60,491 nucleotides of DNA, taken from Cytophaga sp. FL35. Lineage in GTDB: Bacteria > Bacteroidota > Bacteroidia > Flavobacteriales > Flavobacteriaceae. Positions 52,877-60,491 of the stretch are shown piece after piece. Where the stretch lies: NCBI RefSeq assembly GCF_014349235.1, contig NZ_JACSOH010000025.1, positions 1-60,491 of the forward strand, read 5' to 3'. Positions within the stretch are counted from its first letter, which is position 1. Each line of letters opens with the position of its first letter. Position numbers and translations under genes: made by a program. A model generated the notes under the pieces. The model was not told where the DNA came from and ran no database searches. It saw only the letters and a list, made by a program, of their open reading frames with translations.

Positions 52877-53923
52877 ATGAGCTTTAGTTTAGAAAATATC
52901 ACAAGGGAAAACGTAAAGGGATTAAAACCCTATTCTTCTGCGCGTGATGAGTACGTGAGCGATGGTTCGCGAATGATTTTTTTGGATGCCAATGAGAATC
53001 CCTTCGAGAACGGGGTAAACCGGTATCCCGATCCACAGCAGCGAAACTTAAAATCGGTGTTGGCAGAGCAAAAAAAGATAAGTACGCTCCATATTCTTTT
53101 AGGAAATGGTAGTGATGAAGTTTTGGACCTATTATTCCGTGCATTTTGTGAGCCTAGTAAGGACAATATTATCACATTGCCACCCACTTACGGTATGTAT
53201 AAGGTACTGGCGGATATCAATAATATTGAAAATAGGGAAGTACTACTAACTACCGATTTTCAACCACATGTTTCGGAAATCTTGAACAAGGTAGATGAGA
53301 ACACAAAGATCATTTTTATCTGTTCACCAAACAACCCAACGGGAAATAGTTTCAAGACCGAAGCAATCGAAGAAATACTGAATAATTTTGACGGTTTGGT
53401 GATTGTTGATGAAGCCTATATTGACTTTTCCAATCAGATGTCGTGGACAAGCAGATTGGATGATTTCGAGAATTTAGTGGTAACCCAGACCCTTTCAAAG
53501 GCATATGGAATGGCAGGTATCCGATTGGGAATATGTATATCTTCCAGAGAAATCATTTCTGTTCTGAATAAAATTAAGCCCCCTTATAATGTTAATGAGC
53601 TTACCCAGGCCCATGCCTTGAAACGGGTTTCCAATCCCGCAAGAATTCTATCCGAAGTAAATGAAATTTTGGAGCAGAAAAGGTTATTGCTGAGCGTTCT
53701 GCCTCAAGTAGATTTCGTAACAGAAATTTATCCTTCTGATGCCAATTTTATTCTTGTAAAAGTAGATGACGCCACAAAACGCTACAATGAATTGTTGCAA
53801 TTAGGTGTTGTTGTGAGAAATAGAAGTACGCAACCGCTTTGTGAAAATACCCTAAGACTTACTATTGGGACAAAAGATGAAAATATAAAGCTGGTGACAG
53901 CACTTAAAAGTTTGAGTAAATGA
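52877..53923 (+). CDS. hisC: Histidinol-phosphate aminotransferase
   Basis: HisC transaminates imidazole acetol-phosphate to histidinol phosphate. The 348-residue class I/II aminotransferase has [18 protein letters not shown] at the start, the PLP region [27 protein letters not shown] and the Schiff-base lysine in [18 protein letters not shown]. Its 3' end overlaps hisB by an ATGA junction. Confidence 0.96.
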   Translation: MSFSLENITRENVKGLKPYSSARDEYVSDGSRMIFLDANENPFENGVNRYPDPQQRNLKSVLAEQKKISTLHILLGNGSDEVLDLLFRAFCEPSKDNIITLPPTYGMYKVLADINNIENREVLLTTDFQPHVSEILNKVDENTKIIFICSPNNPTGNSFKTEAIEEILNNFDGLVIVDEAYIDFSNQMSWTSRLDDFENLVVTQTLSKAYGMAGIRLGICISSREIISVLNKIKPPYNVNELTQAHALKRVSNPARILSEVNEILEQKRLLLSVLPQVDFVTEIYPSDANFILVKVDDATKRYNELLQLGVVVRNRSTQPLCENTLRLTIGTKDENIKLVTALKSLSK

Positions 53924-55056
53924 AGAAAAAAGTCCTCTTTATAGATCGTGATGGTACCATCATAAAAGAGACAGTAGACGAACAAATAGACGCCTTTGAT
54001 AAAATGGTGTTCTACCCCAAGGTATTTACTTGGCTGGGCAAAATTGCCAAAGAATTGGATTATGAGTTGGCAATGATAACCAATCAAGATGGTTTAGGTA
54101 CTGATGCCTTTCCGGAAGATACTTTTTGGCCCGTACATAATTTTATAATGAAAGCCTTTGAAAACGAGGGAGTTGTTTTTGATAAAGTTTTTATTGATAA
54201 GACCTTTCCCCACGAGAATGCCAATACCAGAAAACCAGGTACTGGCTTGCTTACGGATTATTTTTCAGAGGAATACGATTTGGAAAACTCTTTTGTCATT
54301 GGCGACCGATTGACCGACGTGGAATTGGCCAAAAACCTGGGCGGAAAAGGTATTTTTATCAATGACCAAACCAACTTGGGAACAGGTGAAATCACCGTAA
54401 AACGGGAGGAGTTGGATGATTATATCGCCTTGGAAAGCAATGACTGGCAGAAGATATATGAGTTTTTAAAGCTGAAGGACCGTACGGGAAGCATCCGAAG
54501 AAAAACCAATGAAACCGATATTTTCATTGATTTAAACCTAGACGGTACCGGAAAGAGTGATATTAAAACGGGACTTGCATTTTTTGATCACATGTTAGAC
54601 CAATTGGCCAGACATGGACAAATGGATTTGACTATAAAAGTAGATGGTGATTTAGAAGTAGATGAACACCACACCATTGAAGATACAGGAATTGCCCTTG
54701 GGGAGGTTTTTGCCCAAGCCCTTGGCAATAAATTGGGTATTGAGAGGTATGGCTTTTGTTTGCCCATGGATGATTGTCTTGCCCAAGTAGCTATCGATTT
54801 TGGAGGAAGGAATTGGTTGGTTTGGGAAGCTCAATTCAATCGTGAAATGGTGGGGGACATGCCTACTGAAATGTTCCATCATTTCTTTAAATCGTTTACT
54901 GATGGGGCCAAGGCCAATCTTAATGTAAAAGCCGAAGGCACCAATGAACACCACAAAATAGAAGCGATTTTTAAGGCTTTCGCCAAGTCCATAAAAATGG
55001 CCGTAAAAAGGGATACTGAAAAAATGGTGCTTCCCAGTACCAAGGGAATGCTTTAA
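53920..55056 (+). CDS. hisB: Bifunctional histidinol-phosphatase / imidazoleglycerol-phosphate dehydratase
   Basis: The 378-residue protein is a fusion. Residues about 1-165 form a HAD phosphatase ([41 protein letters not shown]), giving histidinol from its phosphate. Residues about 185-378 are IGP dehydratase ([54 protein letters not shown]), with the manganese-binding histidines. The same fusion occurs in enterobacteria and is usual in Bacteroidota. It overlaps hisC by four bases. Confidence 0.96.
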   Translation: MKKKVLFIDRDGTIIKETVDEQIDAFDKMVFYPKVFTWLGKIAKELDYELAMITNQDGLGTDAFPEDTFWPVHNFIMKAFENEGVVFDKVFIDKTFPHENANTRKPGTGLLTDYFSEEYDLENSFVIGDRLTDVELAKNLGGKGIFINDQTNLGTGEITVKREELDDYIALESNDWQKIYEFLKLKDRTGSIRRKTNETDIFIDLNLDGTGKSDIKTGLAFFDHMLDQLARHGQMDLTIKVDGDLEVDEHHTIEDTGIALGEVFAQALGNKLGIERYGFCLPMDDCLAQVAIDFGGRNWLVWEAQFNREMVGDMPTEMFHHFFKSFTDGAKANLNVKAEGTNEHHKIEAIFKAFAKSIKMAVKRDTEKMVLPSTKGML

Positions 55057-55058
55057 AC

Positions 55059-55110
55059 AGTAGTGAGTACAAAGTATTTGATTTTTAATATTTGCTCTGT
55101 ACTCATCACT
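55059..55110. repeat. Imperfect inverted repeat in the his operon gap
   Basis: The arms at 55059-55074 and 55095-55110 can form a 16-position stem with two mismatches and one G-T pair around a 20-base loop. It lies in the 74-base gap between hisB and hisH. It has no long T run and so is not a simple terminator. It could be an mRNA processing or stability element, or an intergenic repeat shared with other loci. Confidence 0.6.
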
Positions 55111-55130
55111 TGATACTCAATACCAAATAA

Positions 55131-55721
55131 ATGAAAATTGTAATTATCAATTACGGCGCAGGAAATATACAAAGTATAAAATTTGCCATTCAACGCTTAG
55201 GGCATACGGCCGTTTTGAGTGATGACCCAGAAGAAATTAATAGTGCGGACAGGGTCATTTTTCCAGGCGTAGGGGAGGCCAGCAGTGCTATGAAAATGTT
55301 AAACTCAAGTGGTTTGCAAGCATTGATTCCCGAATTAAAACAACCGGTCTTAGGTATATGTTTGGGAATGCAGCTTATGTGCAATAAATCTGAAGAAGGC
55401 AACACCAGTGGGTTAGGTATTTTTGATGTGGATGTAATTCGCTTTTCAAAAAATGTAAAAGTGCCACAAATTGGATGGAACCAGATAACCTCATTAAAAA
55501 GTGGACTATTCGATAAGGTTAACGACAAGGAACACATTTACTTGGTACATAGTTTTTACGCTCCGCTCTGTGATGAGACCATTGCTACTTCAGAATATGA
55601 TGTGGCCTACAGCGCCGCTTTGAAAAAAGATAACTTTTATGGGGTTCAGTTTCACCCAGAAAAAAGTAGCGAAGTGGGCGAACAGATATTGAAAAACTTT
55701 TTAGGCATAAAATCCAATTAG
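55131..55721 (+). CDS. hisH: Imidazole glycerol phosphate synthase subunit HisH
   Basis: HisH is the glutaminase subunit that feeds ammonia to HisF. The 196-residue class I amidotransferase has the nucleophilic cysteine in VLGICLGMQLM and the catalytic His-x-Glu in GVQFHPEKSSEVG. It starts MKIVIINYGAGNIQSIK, as in the family. It is separated from hisB by the gap with the inverted repeat. Confidence 0.96.
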   Translation: MKIVIINYGAGNIQSIKFAIQRLGHTAVLSDDPEEINSADRVIFPGVGEASSAMKMLNSSGLQALIPELKQPVLGICLGMQLMCNKSEEGNTSGLGIFDVDVIRFSKNVKVPQIGWNQITSLKSGLFDKVNDKEHIYLVHSFYAPLCDETIATSEYDVAYSAALKKDNFYGVQFHPEKSSEVGEQILKNFLGIKSN

Positions 55722-55792
55722 TGTTAGTATAATCAATTTGTTGCATTTCCAAGATGAACTAGAAGCAACGAACAACGAAAAAGTACAAAATA

Positions 55793-56524
55793 ATGAGAAT
55801 AATCCCTGCCATAGATATCATTGAGGGTAAATGTGTTAGACTTTCCAAAGGAGATTACGATACCAAAAAAGTATATAATGAAAACCCTTTGGAAATGGCG
55901 AAAGCCTATGAGGATCATGGCATTGAGTATTTGCACTTGGTAGATTTAGATGGTGCAAAGTCCAAACATATTGTCAATCATAAAATCTTGGAACAAATTG
56001 CCACCAAAACTAGTTTGAAAATTGATTTTGGGGGTGGACTAAAATCCGATGAGGACCTTCGAATAGCCTTTGAGAGCGGGGCCAACCAGATAACTGGCGG
56101 GAGTATAGCCGTTAAGGACCGCAATACTTTTGTGAATTGGTTACGAAAATTCGGAGCAGATAAGATTATCCTTGGCGCGGATGCCATGGATGAAAAAATT
56201 GCTGTGTCCGGTTGGCAAGAAGAATCCAATGAAGAGCTTATTCCTTTTATTCAAGGCTATCAGAAAGAAGGGGTTTCCTATGTTATCTGTACCGATATTT
56301 CCAAAGATGGTATGCTTCAAGGGCCGTCATTTGAACTCTACAATAGAATTTTGGGCGAGTGTGAAGAGGTAAAATTGATTACTTCTGGTGGAATTTCAAC
56401 TTTTGATGAACTCCCAAAATTAGCGGAAATGGGTTGTGAGGGGACTATTATTGGGAAGGCCATTTATGAAAATAAAATTTCTTTGAAGCAATTGGAAGGA
56501 TTTGTTTTGGAACATGGTGCTTAA
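55793..56524 (+). CDS. hisA: Phosphoribosyl-formimino-AICAR ribotide isomerase (HisA)
   Basis: HisA performs the Amadori rearrangement of ProFAR to PRFAR. The 243-residue (beta/alpha)8 protein begins [22 protein letters not shown], with the catalytic aspartate in AIDI. It has the second-half catalytic aspartate in [16 protein letters not shown] and the phosphate loops LKSDEDL and ITSGGIS. The gap of 71 bases before it holds no clear signal. Confidence 0.96.
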   Translation: MRIIPAIDIIEGKCVRLSKGDYDTKKVYNENPLEMAKAYEDHGIEYLHLVDLDGAKSKHIVNHKILEQIATKTSLKIDFGGGLKSDEDLRIAFESGANQITGGSIAVKDRNTFVNWLRKFGADKIILGADAMDEKIAVSGWQEESNEELIPFIQGYQKEGVSYVICTDISKDGMLQGPSFELYNRILGECEEVKLITSGGISTFDELPKLAEMGCEGTIIGKAIYENKISLKQLEGFVLEHGA

Positions 56525-56644
56525 AAAAGAAGAAAAAACACTTTAGGTGTGCGACTAGATTTCAAATTTGTTATTAATTTGGGGGCTTTTGAATTAAAAA
56601 TCGGCTGAAAAAACCATCCTTTTCGATAAATTAGAAGAGAAACA

Positions 56645-57400
56645 ATGCTGGCAAAGAGAATTATACCTTGCTTGGATATTAAAGACGGAAGAACTGTAAA
56701 AGGTGTCAATTTTGTTGACCTTCGTGATGCAGGTGACCCCGTGGAACTTGCTGAAATTTATAGCAAAGAGGGAGCGGACGAATTGGTTTTTCTGGATATT
56801 TCCGCTACTGAGCAAAAACGAAAAACCTTGGCAGACCTTGTATATAGGGTTGCAGAAAAAATAAACATTCCCTTTACCGTTGGTGGTGGAATTTCGTCTG
56901 TGGAAGATGTGGATGTCCTGCTTCAAAATGGAGCGGATAAAGTTTCCATCAATTCATCCGCCGTAAAAAATCCACAATTGATCAATGATTTGGTGGCTAA
57001 ATTTGGCTCCCAATGTATAGTGGTGGCCATTGATGCCAAGCAAATAGAGGGGGAGTGGATCGTGCACTTGGTAGGAGGAAAGGTACCCACGGAACGCAAG
57101 TTGTTTGAATGGGCCAAAGAAGTGGAAGAGCGCGGAGCCGGAGAAATTTTATTTACATCCATGGACCACGATGGTACCAAAGATGGTTTTGCCAATGAGG
57201 CCTTGGCCAAACTTTCCCAAGAGTTGAATATTCCAATAATAGCTTCGGGAGGAGCAGGGAAAGTAGTGCATTTTACAGATACATTTAAAGAAGGAAAGGC
57301 AGATGCAGCATTGGCTGCCAGCGTTTTTCATTTTAAGGAAATAGGTATTGGAGATTTAAAAAAGGAATTAAAGGAAGAAGGAATTCCCGTTAGGATGTAA
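56645..57400 (+). CDS. hisF: Imidazole glycerol phosphate synthase subunit HisF
   Basis: HisF is the cyclase subunit which, with HisH, produces IGP and AICAR. The 251-residue barrel starts [23 protein letters not shown], with the first catalytic aspartate in CLDI. The second catalytic aspartate lies in [14 protein letters not shown], and phosphate binding is at VGGGIS and IIASGGAGK. It is homologous to HisA, as expected from the ancient duplication. A 120-base gap separates it from hisA. Confidence 0.96.
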   Translation: MLAKRIIPCLDIKDGRTVKGVNFVDLRDAGDPVELAEIYSKEGADELVFLDISATEQKRKTLADLVYRVAEKINIPFTVGGGISSVEDVDVLLQNGADKVSINSSAVKNPQLINDLVAKFGSQCIVVAIDAKQIEGEWIVHLVGGKVPTERKLFEWAKEVEERGAGEILFTSMDHDGTKDGFANEALAKLSQELNIPIIASGGAGKVVHFTDTFKEGKADAALAASVFHFKEIGIGDLKKELKEEGIPVRM

Positions 57401-57492
57401 CCTTAATTCCCAAGCCAGATGCACTTTTTTAAAGTGGCAACTTGAGCATTGTTGGGAAAATTTATCCTGATGATTAAGTAAAAAGAATACAA

Positions 57493-58092
57493 TTGATAAA
57501 AGCAACCAAAGAAGACAGAGACTTAGTGGTAGACATCTTAATGGACGCCTTTGAACCCATACATGATGATAGTTCTATCAATTTTGTAGTAAAGCAAGAT
57601 GCCAAACGAAAGCAACGGATGCGTGTGCTGATGGAATATTTATTCGACAAGTCGTACCGTACGGGATACGTGTGTATTTCTGATAATAGGGCAAGTTGTC
57701 TTTTGCTTACCTATAGTAACCGAGATACATTTTCATTTGGAAAATTGTTCTCTACGCTACGTTTGGCTTTTAAGTGTATAGGTATTGAAAGGGTATCAAA
57801 GGTATTGGAAAGGCAAAAGGTCATTCAAAGGAATTATCCAAAAACTCCGTACATCCGCCCCATGATTTTTGCCGTTAAGCAAGAATACAAAGGCGGAGTC
57901 ACAGCTCCCAAATTGATATTGCAGGTTTATAAGGAATTTAGGGATACCAAACTTCCTGTAATTGTGGATGCCGCCAATGAAAATAATGTAAAGCTGTACC
58001 AAAAATTCGGACTCAGCATTTTTAATAAAGAAGAGAGTTTGGGCTTTCCCATATATCTCATGAAAATGGAAGGTGTGCCCCAACATATTTAA
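57493..58092 (+). CDS. Second GNAT-like protein in the his operon
   Basis: The 199-residue protein resembles GNAT acetyltransferases, mostly in its C-terminal half (LPVIVDAANENNVKLYQKFGLSIFN, the typical last strand-helix-strand). The central acetyl-CoA loop is less clear than usual (VKQEYKGGVTAPKLILQVYKEF). The start is TTG at 57493, with no ATG near. It lies between hisF and hisIE on the same strand, 14 bases before hisIE. It does not resemble the first GNAT at 51153. Substrate unknown. Confidence 0.8.
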   Translation: MIKATKEDRDLVVDILMDAFEPIHDDSSINFVVKQDAKRKQRMRVLMEYLFDKSYRTGYVCISDNRASCLLLTYSNRDTFSFGKLFSTLRLAFKCIGIERVSKVLERQKVIQRNYPKTPYIRPMIFAVKQEYKGGVTAPKLILQVYKEFRDTKLPVIVDAANENNVKLYQKFGLSIFNKEESLGFPIYLMKMEGVPQHI

Positions 58093-58106
58093 AAGAGAAG
58101 ATTGTA

Positions 58107-58706
58107 ATGAAGATAGATTTTAAAAAAGACACCAACGGATTGGTACCCGCAATTATCCAAGATGCAAACACTAAAAGTGTTTTGATGTTGGGGTATATGA
58201 ACGAGGAAGCCTACAAGAAGACCATTGAAACGAAAAAGGTTACTTTTTATAGCCGAAGTAAAGAAAGATTGTGGACCAAAGGGGAGGAAAGCGGTAACTT
58301 TTTAAACCTTGTTGACATTAAAGTAGATTGTGACAACGATACCCTTAAAGTGATGGTCAATCCCGTAGGGCCTACTTGCCATACAGGTACGGATACGTGT
58401 TGGCACGAAGAAAATGAAGTAAGTTTTGGTTTCTTTTCCCAATTGGAAAAGGTTATTGCGCAAAGAAAGGCTTCAGCAGATTCCGAAAAGTCTTATGTGG
58501 CTTCTTTATTCAAAAAAGGCATTAACAAAATAGCCCAAAAAGTAGGGGAAGAAGCTGTAGAAACAGTCATTGAAGCCAAAGACGATAATGACGATTTGTT
58601 TTTATACGAAAGTGCCGATTTGCTATTTCACTATCTAATACTCTTGCAAGCCAAAGGTTTCAGCTTAAAAGACATAGAAGCAGAATTGCAAAAACGGCAC
58701 AAATAG
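58107..58706 (+). CDS. hisIE: Bifunctional phosphoribosyl-AMP cyclohydrolase / phosphoribosyl-ATP pyrophosphatase
   Basis: The 199-residue fusion performs steps 2 and 3 of histidine synthesis. The N-terminal HisI half (about 1-110) has YSRSKERLWTKGEESGNFLNL and the zinc cysteines in VDCDNDTLKV and GPTCHTGTDTCWHE. The C-terminal HisE half (about 112-199) has the acidic helices KVGEEAVETVIEAKD and YESADLLFHYLILL. It closes the his operon. A convergent gene begins 17 bases later. Confidence 0.96.
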   Translation: MKIDFKKDTNGLVPAIIQDANTKSVLMLGYMNEEAYKKTIETKKVTFYSRSKERLWTKGEESGNFLNLVDIKVDCDNDTLKVMVNPVGPTCHTGTDTCWHEENEVSFGFFSQLEKVIAQRKASADSEKSYVASLFKKGINKIAQKVGEEAVETVIEAKDDNDDLFLYESADLLFHYLILLQAKGFSLKDIEAELQKRHK

Positions 58707-58723
58707 TTAAATGACGACAATTT

Positions 58724-59446
58724 TTAGTTTCGGTTTTTTAACCTTGAAGCCCCTTTAAGTTCCTTATGATACGTAACTGCATCGCCTTTGTAGTTGAGAA
58801 CACTTGCTCCAGAAGCTTCAATATCTATGGATTCCGAAACGGTTAGAAAAGCCTCACTTGCTCCACTCAGGTCAATGTTGAGTCGCTTGGCAATAAGATC
58901 ATAATCTCTCATATCACTTGCACCTGCCAAGTCTACATATAGCGATTCAACATTGCCAAAAATGTCTGCCTTGGATGCCCCTTTCATATCTACTTCAAAA
59001 TGATTGGACAGAATTTCGCCCCTAATTTCAGAAGAGCCTGAAAGGTCTATCTTGGCCCTATTCACTTCCCAAGCATTTTCCATGATAACTGTTGAGGCCC
59101 CTTTTAAATCTATATCATCTAAATAGCTAGTGGTTATATAAGCCTTTAAAGTGGCATTTCCTTTTATGGTAGTAAACTTTTTGAGTTTTATACTTAATTG
59201 ATCGCCTTCCCTAGCAACAATAATTCGGTCATGCAAATTGTCATTTGCTTCAATGATTACTTCCTCCTCCGCATCCGAAAAAGTGATATAAACATCAAAC
59301 GCATTACCTACTTCCAGTCCGCTAAAACCGGACATGGTTAGGTTCCTTGTGGTGATTTCATCGTCTGCCCGAACATGTTCATAATCACATGAAGATAAAG
59401 TTAACAGGAGTCCAAAGGCGAATAAAATAATTGATTTTGTTTTCAT
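58724..59446 (-). CDS. GIN domain (DUF2807) lipoprotein
   Basis: The 240-residue protein begins with a lipoprotein signal (MKTKSIILFAFGLLLTLSSC, Cys20) and continues with the head GIN domain. This is a right-handed beta-helix built from repeats with small residues such as KGAST, LSGSSE, KGASKAD, LAGASDM, LSGASEA. Such proteins are very common in Bacteroidota and bind the outer membrane; function is unknown, with adhesin or turnover roles suggested. It is the last gene of the minus-strand row that starts at the barrel protein. Confidence 0.92.
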   Translation of the reverse strand: MKTKSIILFAFGLLLTLSSCDYEHVRADDEITTRNLTMSGFSGLEVGNAFDVYITFSDAEEEVIIEANDNLHDRIIVAREGDQLSIKLKKFTTIKGNATLKAYITTSYLDDIDLKGASTVIMENAWEVNRAKIDLSGSSEIRGEILSNHFEVDMKGASKADIFGNVESLYVDLAGASDMRDYDLIAKRLNIDLSGASEAFLTVSESIDIEASGASVLNYKGDAVTYHKELKGASRLKNRN

Positions 59447-59498
59447 TTTTTTTGATTGATTTGTAATTTCTTGAATAGAAATGTAGATGATTAAAATT

Positions 59499-59681
59499 TT
59501 AGGTAATATCCAATTGTTCCTGCATTTTAATGACAGGAATCCATTGAAAGTTAATTGGTGACCAATCGTTTGATAATAAATCGGAGGATTTCAAAAATAC
59601 TTGATTGTTTTTGCTAAACACATGTCTAGTTTCAATTACATCATGACAGTGCACACATCTATTGCTTGATTTGGTTTTCAT
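59499..59681 (-). CDS. 60-residue protein with a CxxCH motif
   Basis: A short frame starts one base inside the stop of the barrel protein gene (TAATG junction at 59679-59683) and encodes 60 residues. Near the start it has CVHCH (Cys9, Cys12, His13) and further His20. CxxCH could bind haem, but there is no signal peptide, so a zinc site is as likely. The translationally coupled start argues for a real gene; its small size and unknown family argue for caution. Confidence 0.45.
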   Translation of the reverse strand: MKTKSSNRCVHCHDVIETRHVFSKNNQVFLKSSDLLSNDWSPINFQWIPVIKMQEQLDIT

Positions 59682-60340
59682 TATATTTTCTTTTTATACC
59701 GATTTCTACCCATGTTAAAAATTCCCATTTTTATACCGATGTTGGCGGTAAAACCATTAATTCTATCGATGGGACTTGGTTCTAATTCAATTTTACTGCT
59801 AAACCTATAAGTTACACCCGCCTCTAATTGAACATACCTGCTAAGATTGAACAAGGCACTAACTCCGGGCTCAATAACAAAAACAGCATCTATGTCTTCT
59901 TCTGTTATCTCCGGATCATAATCTTCATCGTAGTCATTTTCAATATATCCTACCGCACCTCCACCAATGAGAACCGGAAAAGAGAGGCTAACCACGTTTT
60001 TGCTAAAGAAAATGGGCTCTAAATGCAATCCACCATAAACGGCAAAAAGATCTTGTCTTCTATTATTTCCGGTGAAAATCAGATTTTGACGTGAATAAAT
60101 AGTATTTGCTGCAAAACCAACCTCAAATTGTTGATTGGCAACATAGGCAAGCTTTAATCCTGCAGCATAGGTAGGTTCATCCTCAATTTCTCCAACACCT
60201 AGATTAAAACCTAGGTATACACCATGAACTATATTATTACGATCATTGAACTCTATATAATTATCCTCTTGATCCTGAGAAAAGAGTTGTTGGTTGCCAA
60301 CAAATAAAAGAAGTAGAAGGGAATATTTAAGAAATTTCAT
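59681..60340 (-). CDS. Outer membrane beta-barrel protein
   Basis: The 219-residue protein has a signal peptide (about residues 1-21; LLLLLFVGNQQLFSQ) and then alternating amphipathic strands typical of a small beta-barrel: VYLGFNLGVGEIE, LKLAYVANQQFEVGFAANT, VYGGLHLEPIFF, LEAGVTYRFSSKIEL and the last FTANIGIKMGIFNMGRN. It belongs in style to the PorT/OmpW-like barrels of Bacteroidota. Function unknown. It heads the row of minus-strand genes to 58724. Confidence 0.88.
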   Translation of the reverse strand: MKFLKYSLLLLLFVGNQQLFSQDQEDNYIEFNDRNNIVHGVYLGFNLGVGEIEDEPTYAAGLKLAYVANQQFEVGFAANTIYSRQNLIFTGNNRRQDLFAVYGGLHLEPIFFSKNVVSLSFPVLIGGGAVGYIENDYDEDYDPEITEEDIDAVFVIEPGVSALFNLSRYVQLEAGVTYRFSSKIELEPSPIDRINGFTANIGIKMGIFNMGRNRYKKKI

Positions 60341-60491
60341 AATTGACTATTATTTTGATTGATCAGTTTAATAGACAACAGAAGTTTAAAAAAGTTGCAT
60401 CTAAGGGAATTTTTTTCTCTTTTTTTTGAGATTTCGAAAGAGGATTTCAAAGAGTGAATTTATTTTCAACTTTATTTAAACAGTTTTATTG

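Noticed and set aside
1-60491. Mobile elements, CRISPR arrays, prophage or tRNA genes
   Set aside because: No transposase, integrase, direct-repeat array or tRNA-like fold was seen; the gene content is housekeeping throughout.

Overview
The window looks like a chromosomal segment of a member of the Flavobacteriaceae (Bacteroidota). Signs of this are low G+C, promoters of the TTG-N(17-23)-TAnnTTTG type in several gaps, weak Shine-Dalgarno signals with several TTG/GTG starts, a fused LpxC/FabZ, a PorX-type regulator of type IX secretion, a SusC/RagA-like TonB receptor, a short SerA without ACT domain and many small lipoproteins. I see no insertion sequence, prophage, CRISPR array, rRNA or tRNA gene. 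Almost all of it is housekeeping DNA. The genus cannot be fixed from the sequence alone.

Layout. 1-6042 is mostly minus strand: the 3'-truncated end of an AraC regulator, an SDR oxidoreductase, DUF1801 and GyrI-like proteins, a membrane-anchored HipA/PI-kinase-like protein, then lolD - CPBP protease - TIGR02757 protein. 6218-10201 (plus) carries folE, a small membrane protein, a SorAB-like sulfite dehydrogenase pair and a fatty acid hydroxylase family protein. 10222-15072 (minus) holds three small conserved proteins, serC-serA and a LuxC-like acyl-CoA reductase, with a ferredoxin diverging from it. 15606-31476 contains a TonB receptor, ychF, cbpA-cbpM, parE-parC-mscL, a second desaturase-family protein, a lipoprotein, a TTG-started XRE regulator, an M14 peptidase, an Lrp regulator, a DinB protein and a YihY/BrkB protein.

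31478-39179 has aroB, proline dehydrogenase, alanine dehydrogenase, tsaE and porX plus small unknowns. 39322-45350 (plus) is an envelope cluster: HD hydrolase, lpxD, lpxC/fabZ, lpxA, efp and a second lpxD paralogue. 45448-50094 has sucD, fabG, a VWA-like membrane protein and an SPFH/prohibitin protein.

50097-58706 is a complete histidine operon: hisG-(GNAT)-hisD-hisC-hisB-hisH-hisA-hisF-(GNAT)-hisIE. All activities from PRPP+ATP to histidine are present, HisB and HisIE being bifunctional. Its leader contains what I regard as the best find of the window: a 17-codon leader peptide with three consecutive His codons (50140-50193), a pause hairpin, an 11-pair antiterminator and an intrinsic terminator just before hisG. 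This is a classical ribosome-stalling attenuator. The window ends with a GIN-domain lipoprotein, a 60-residue CxxCH protein and an outer-membrane beta-barrel protein on the minus strand.
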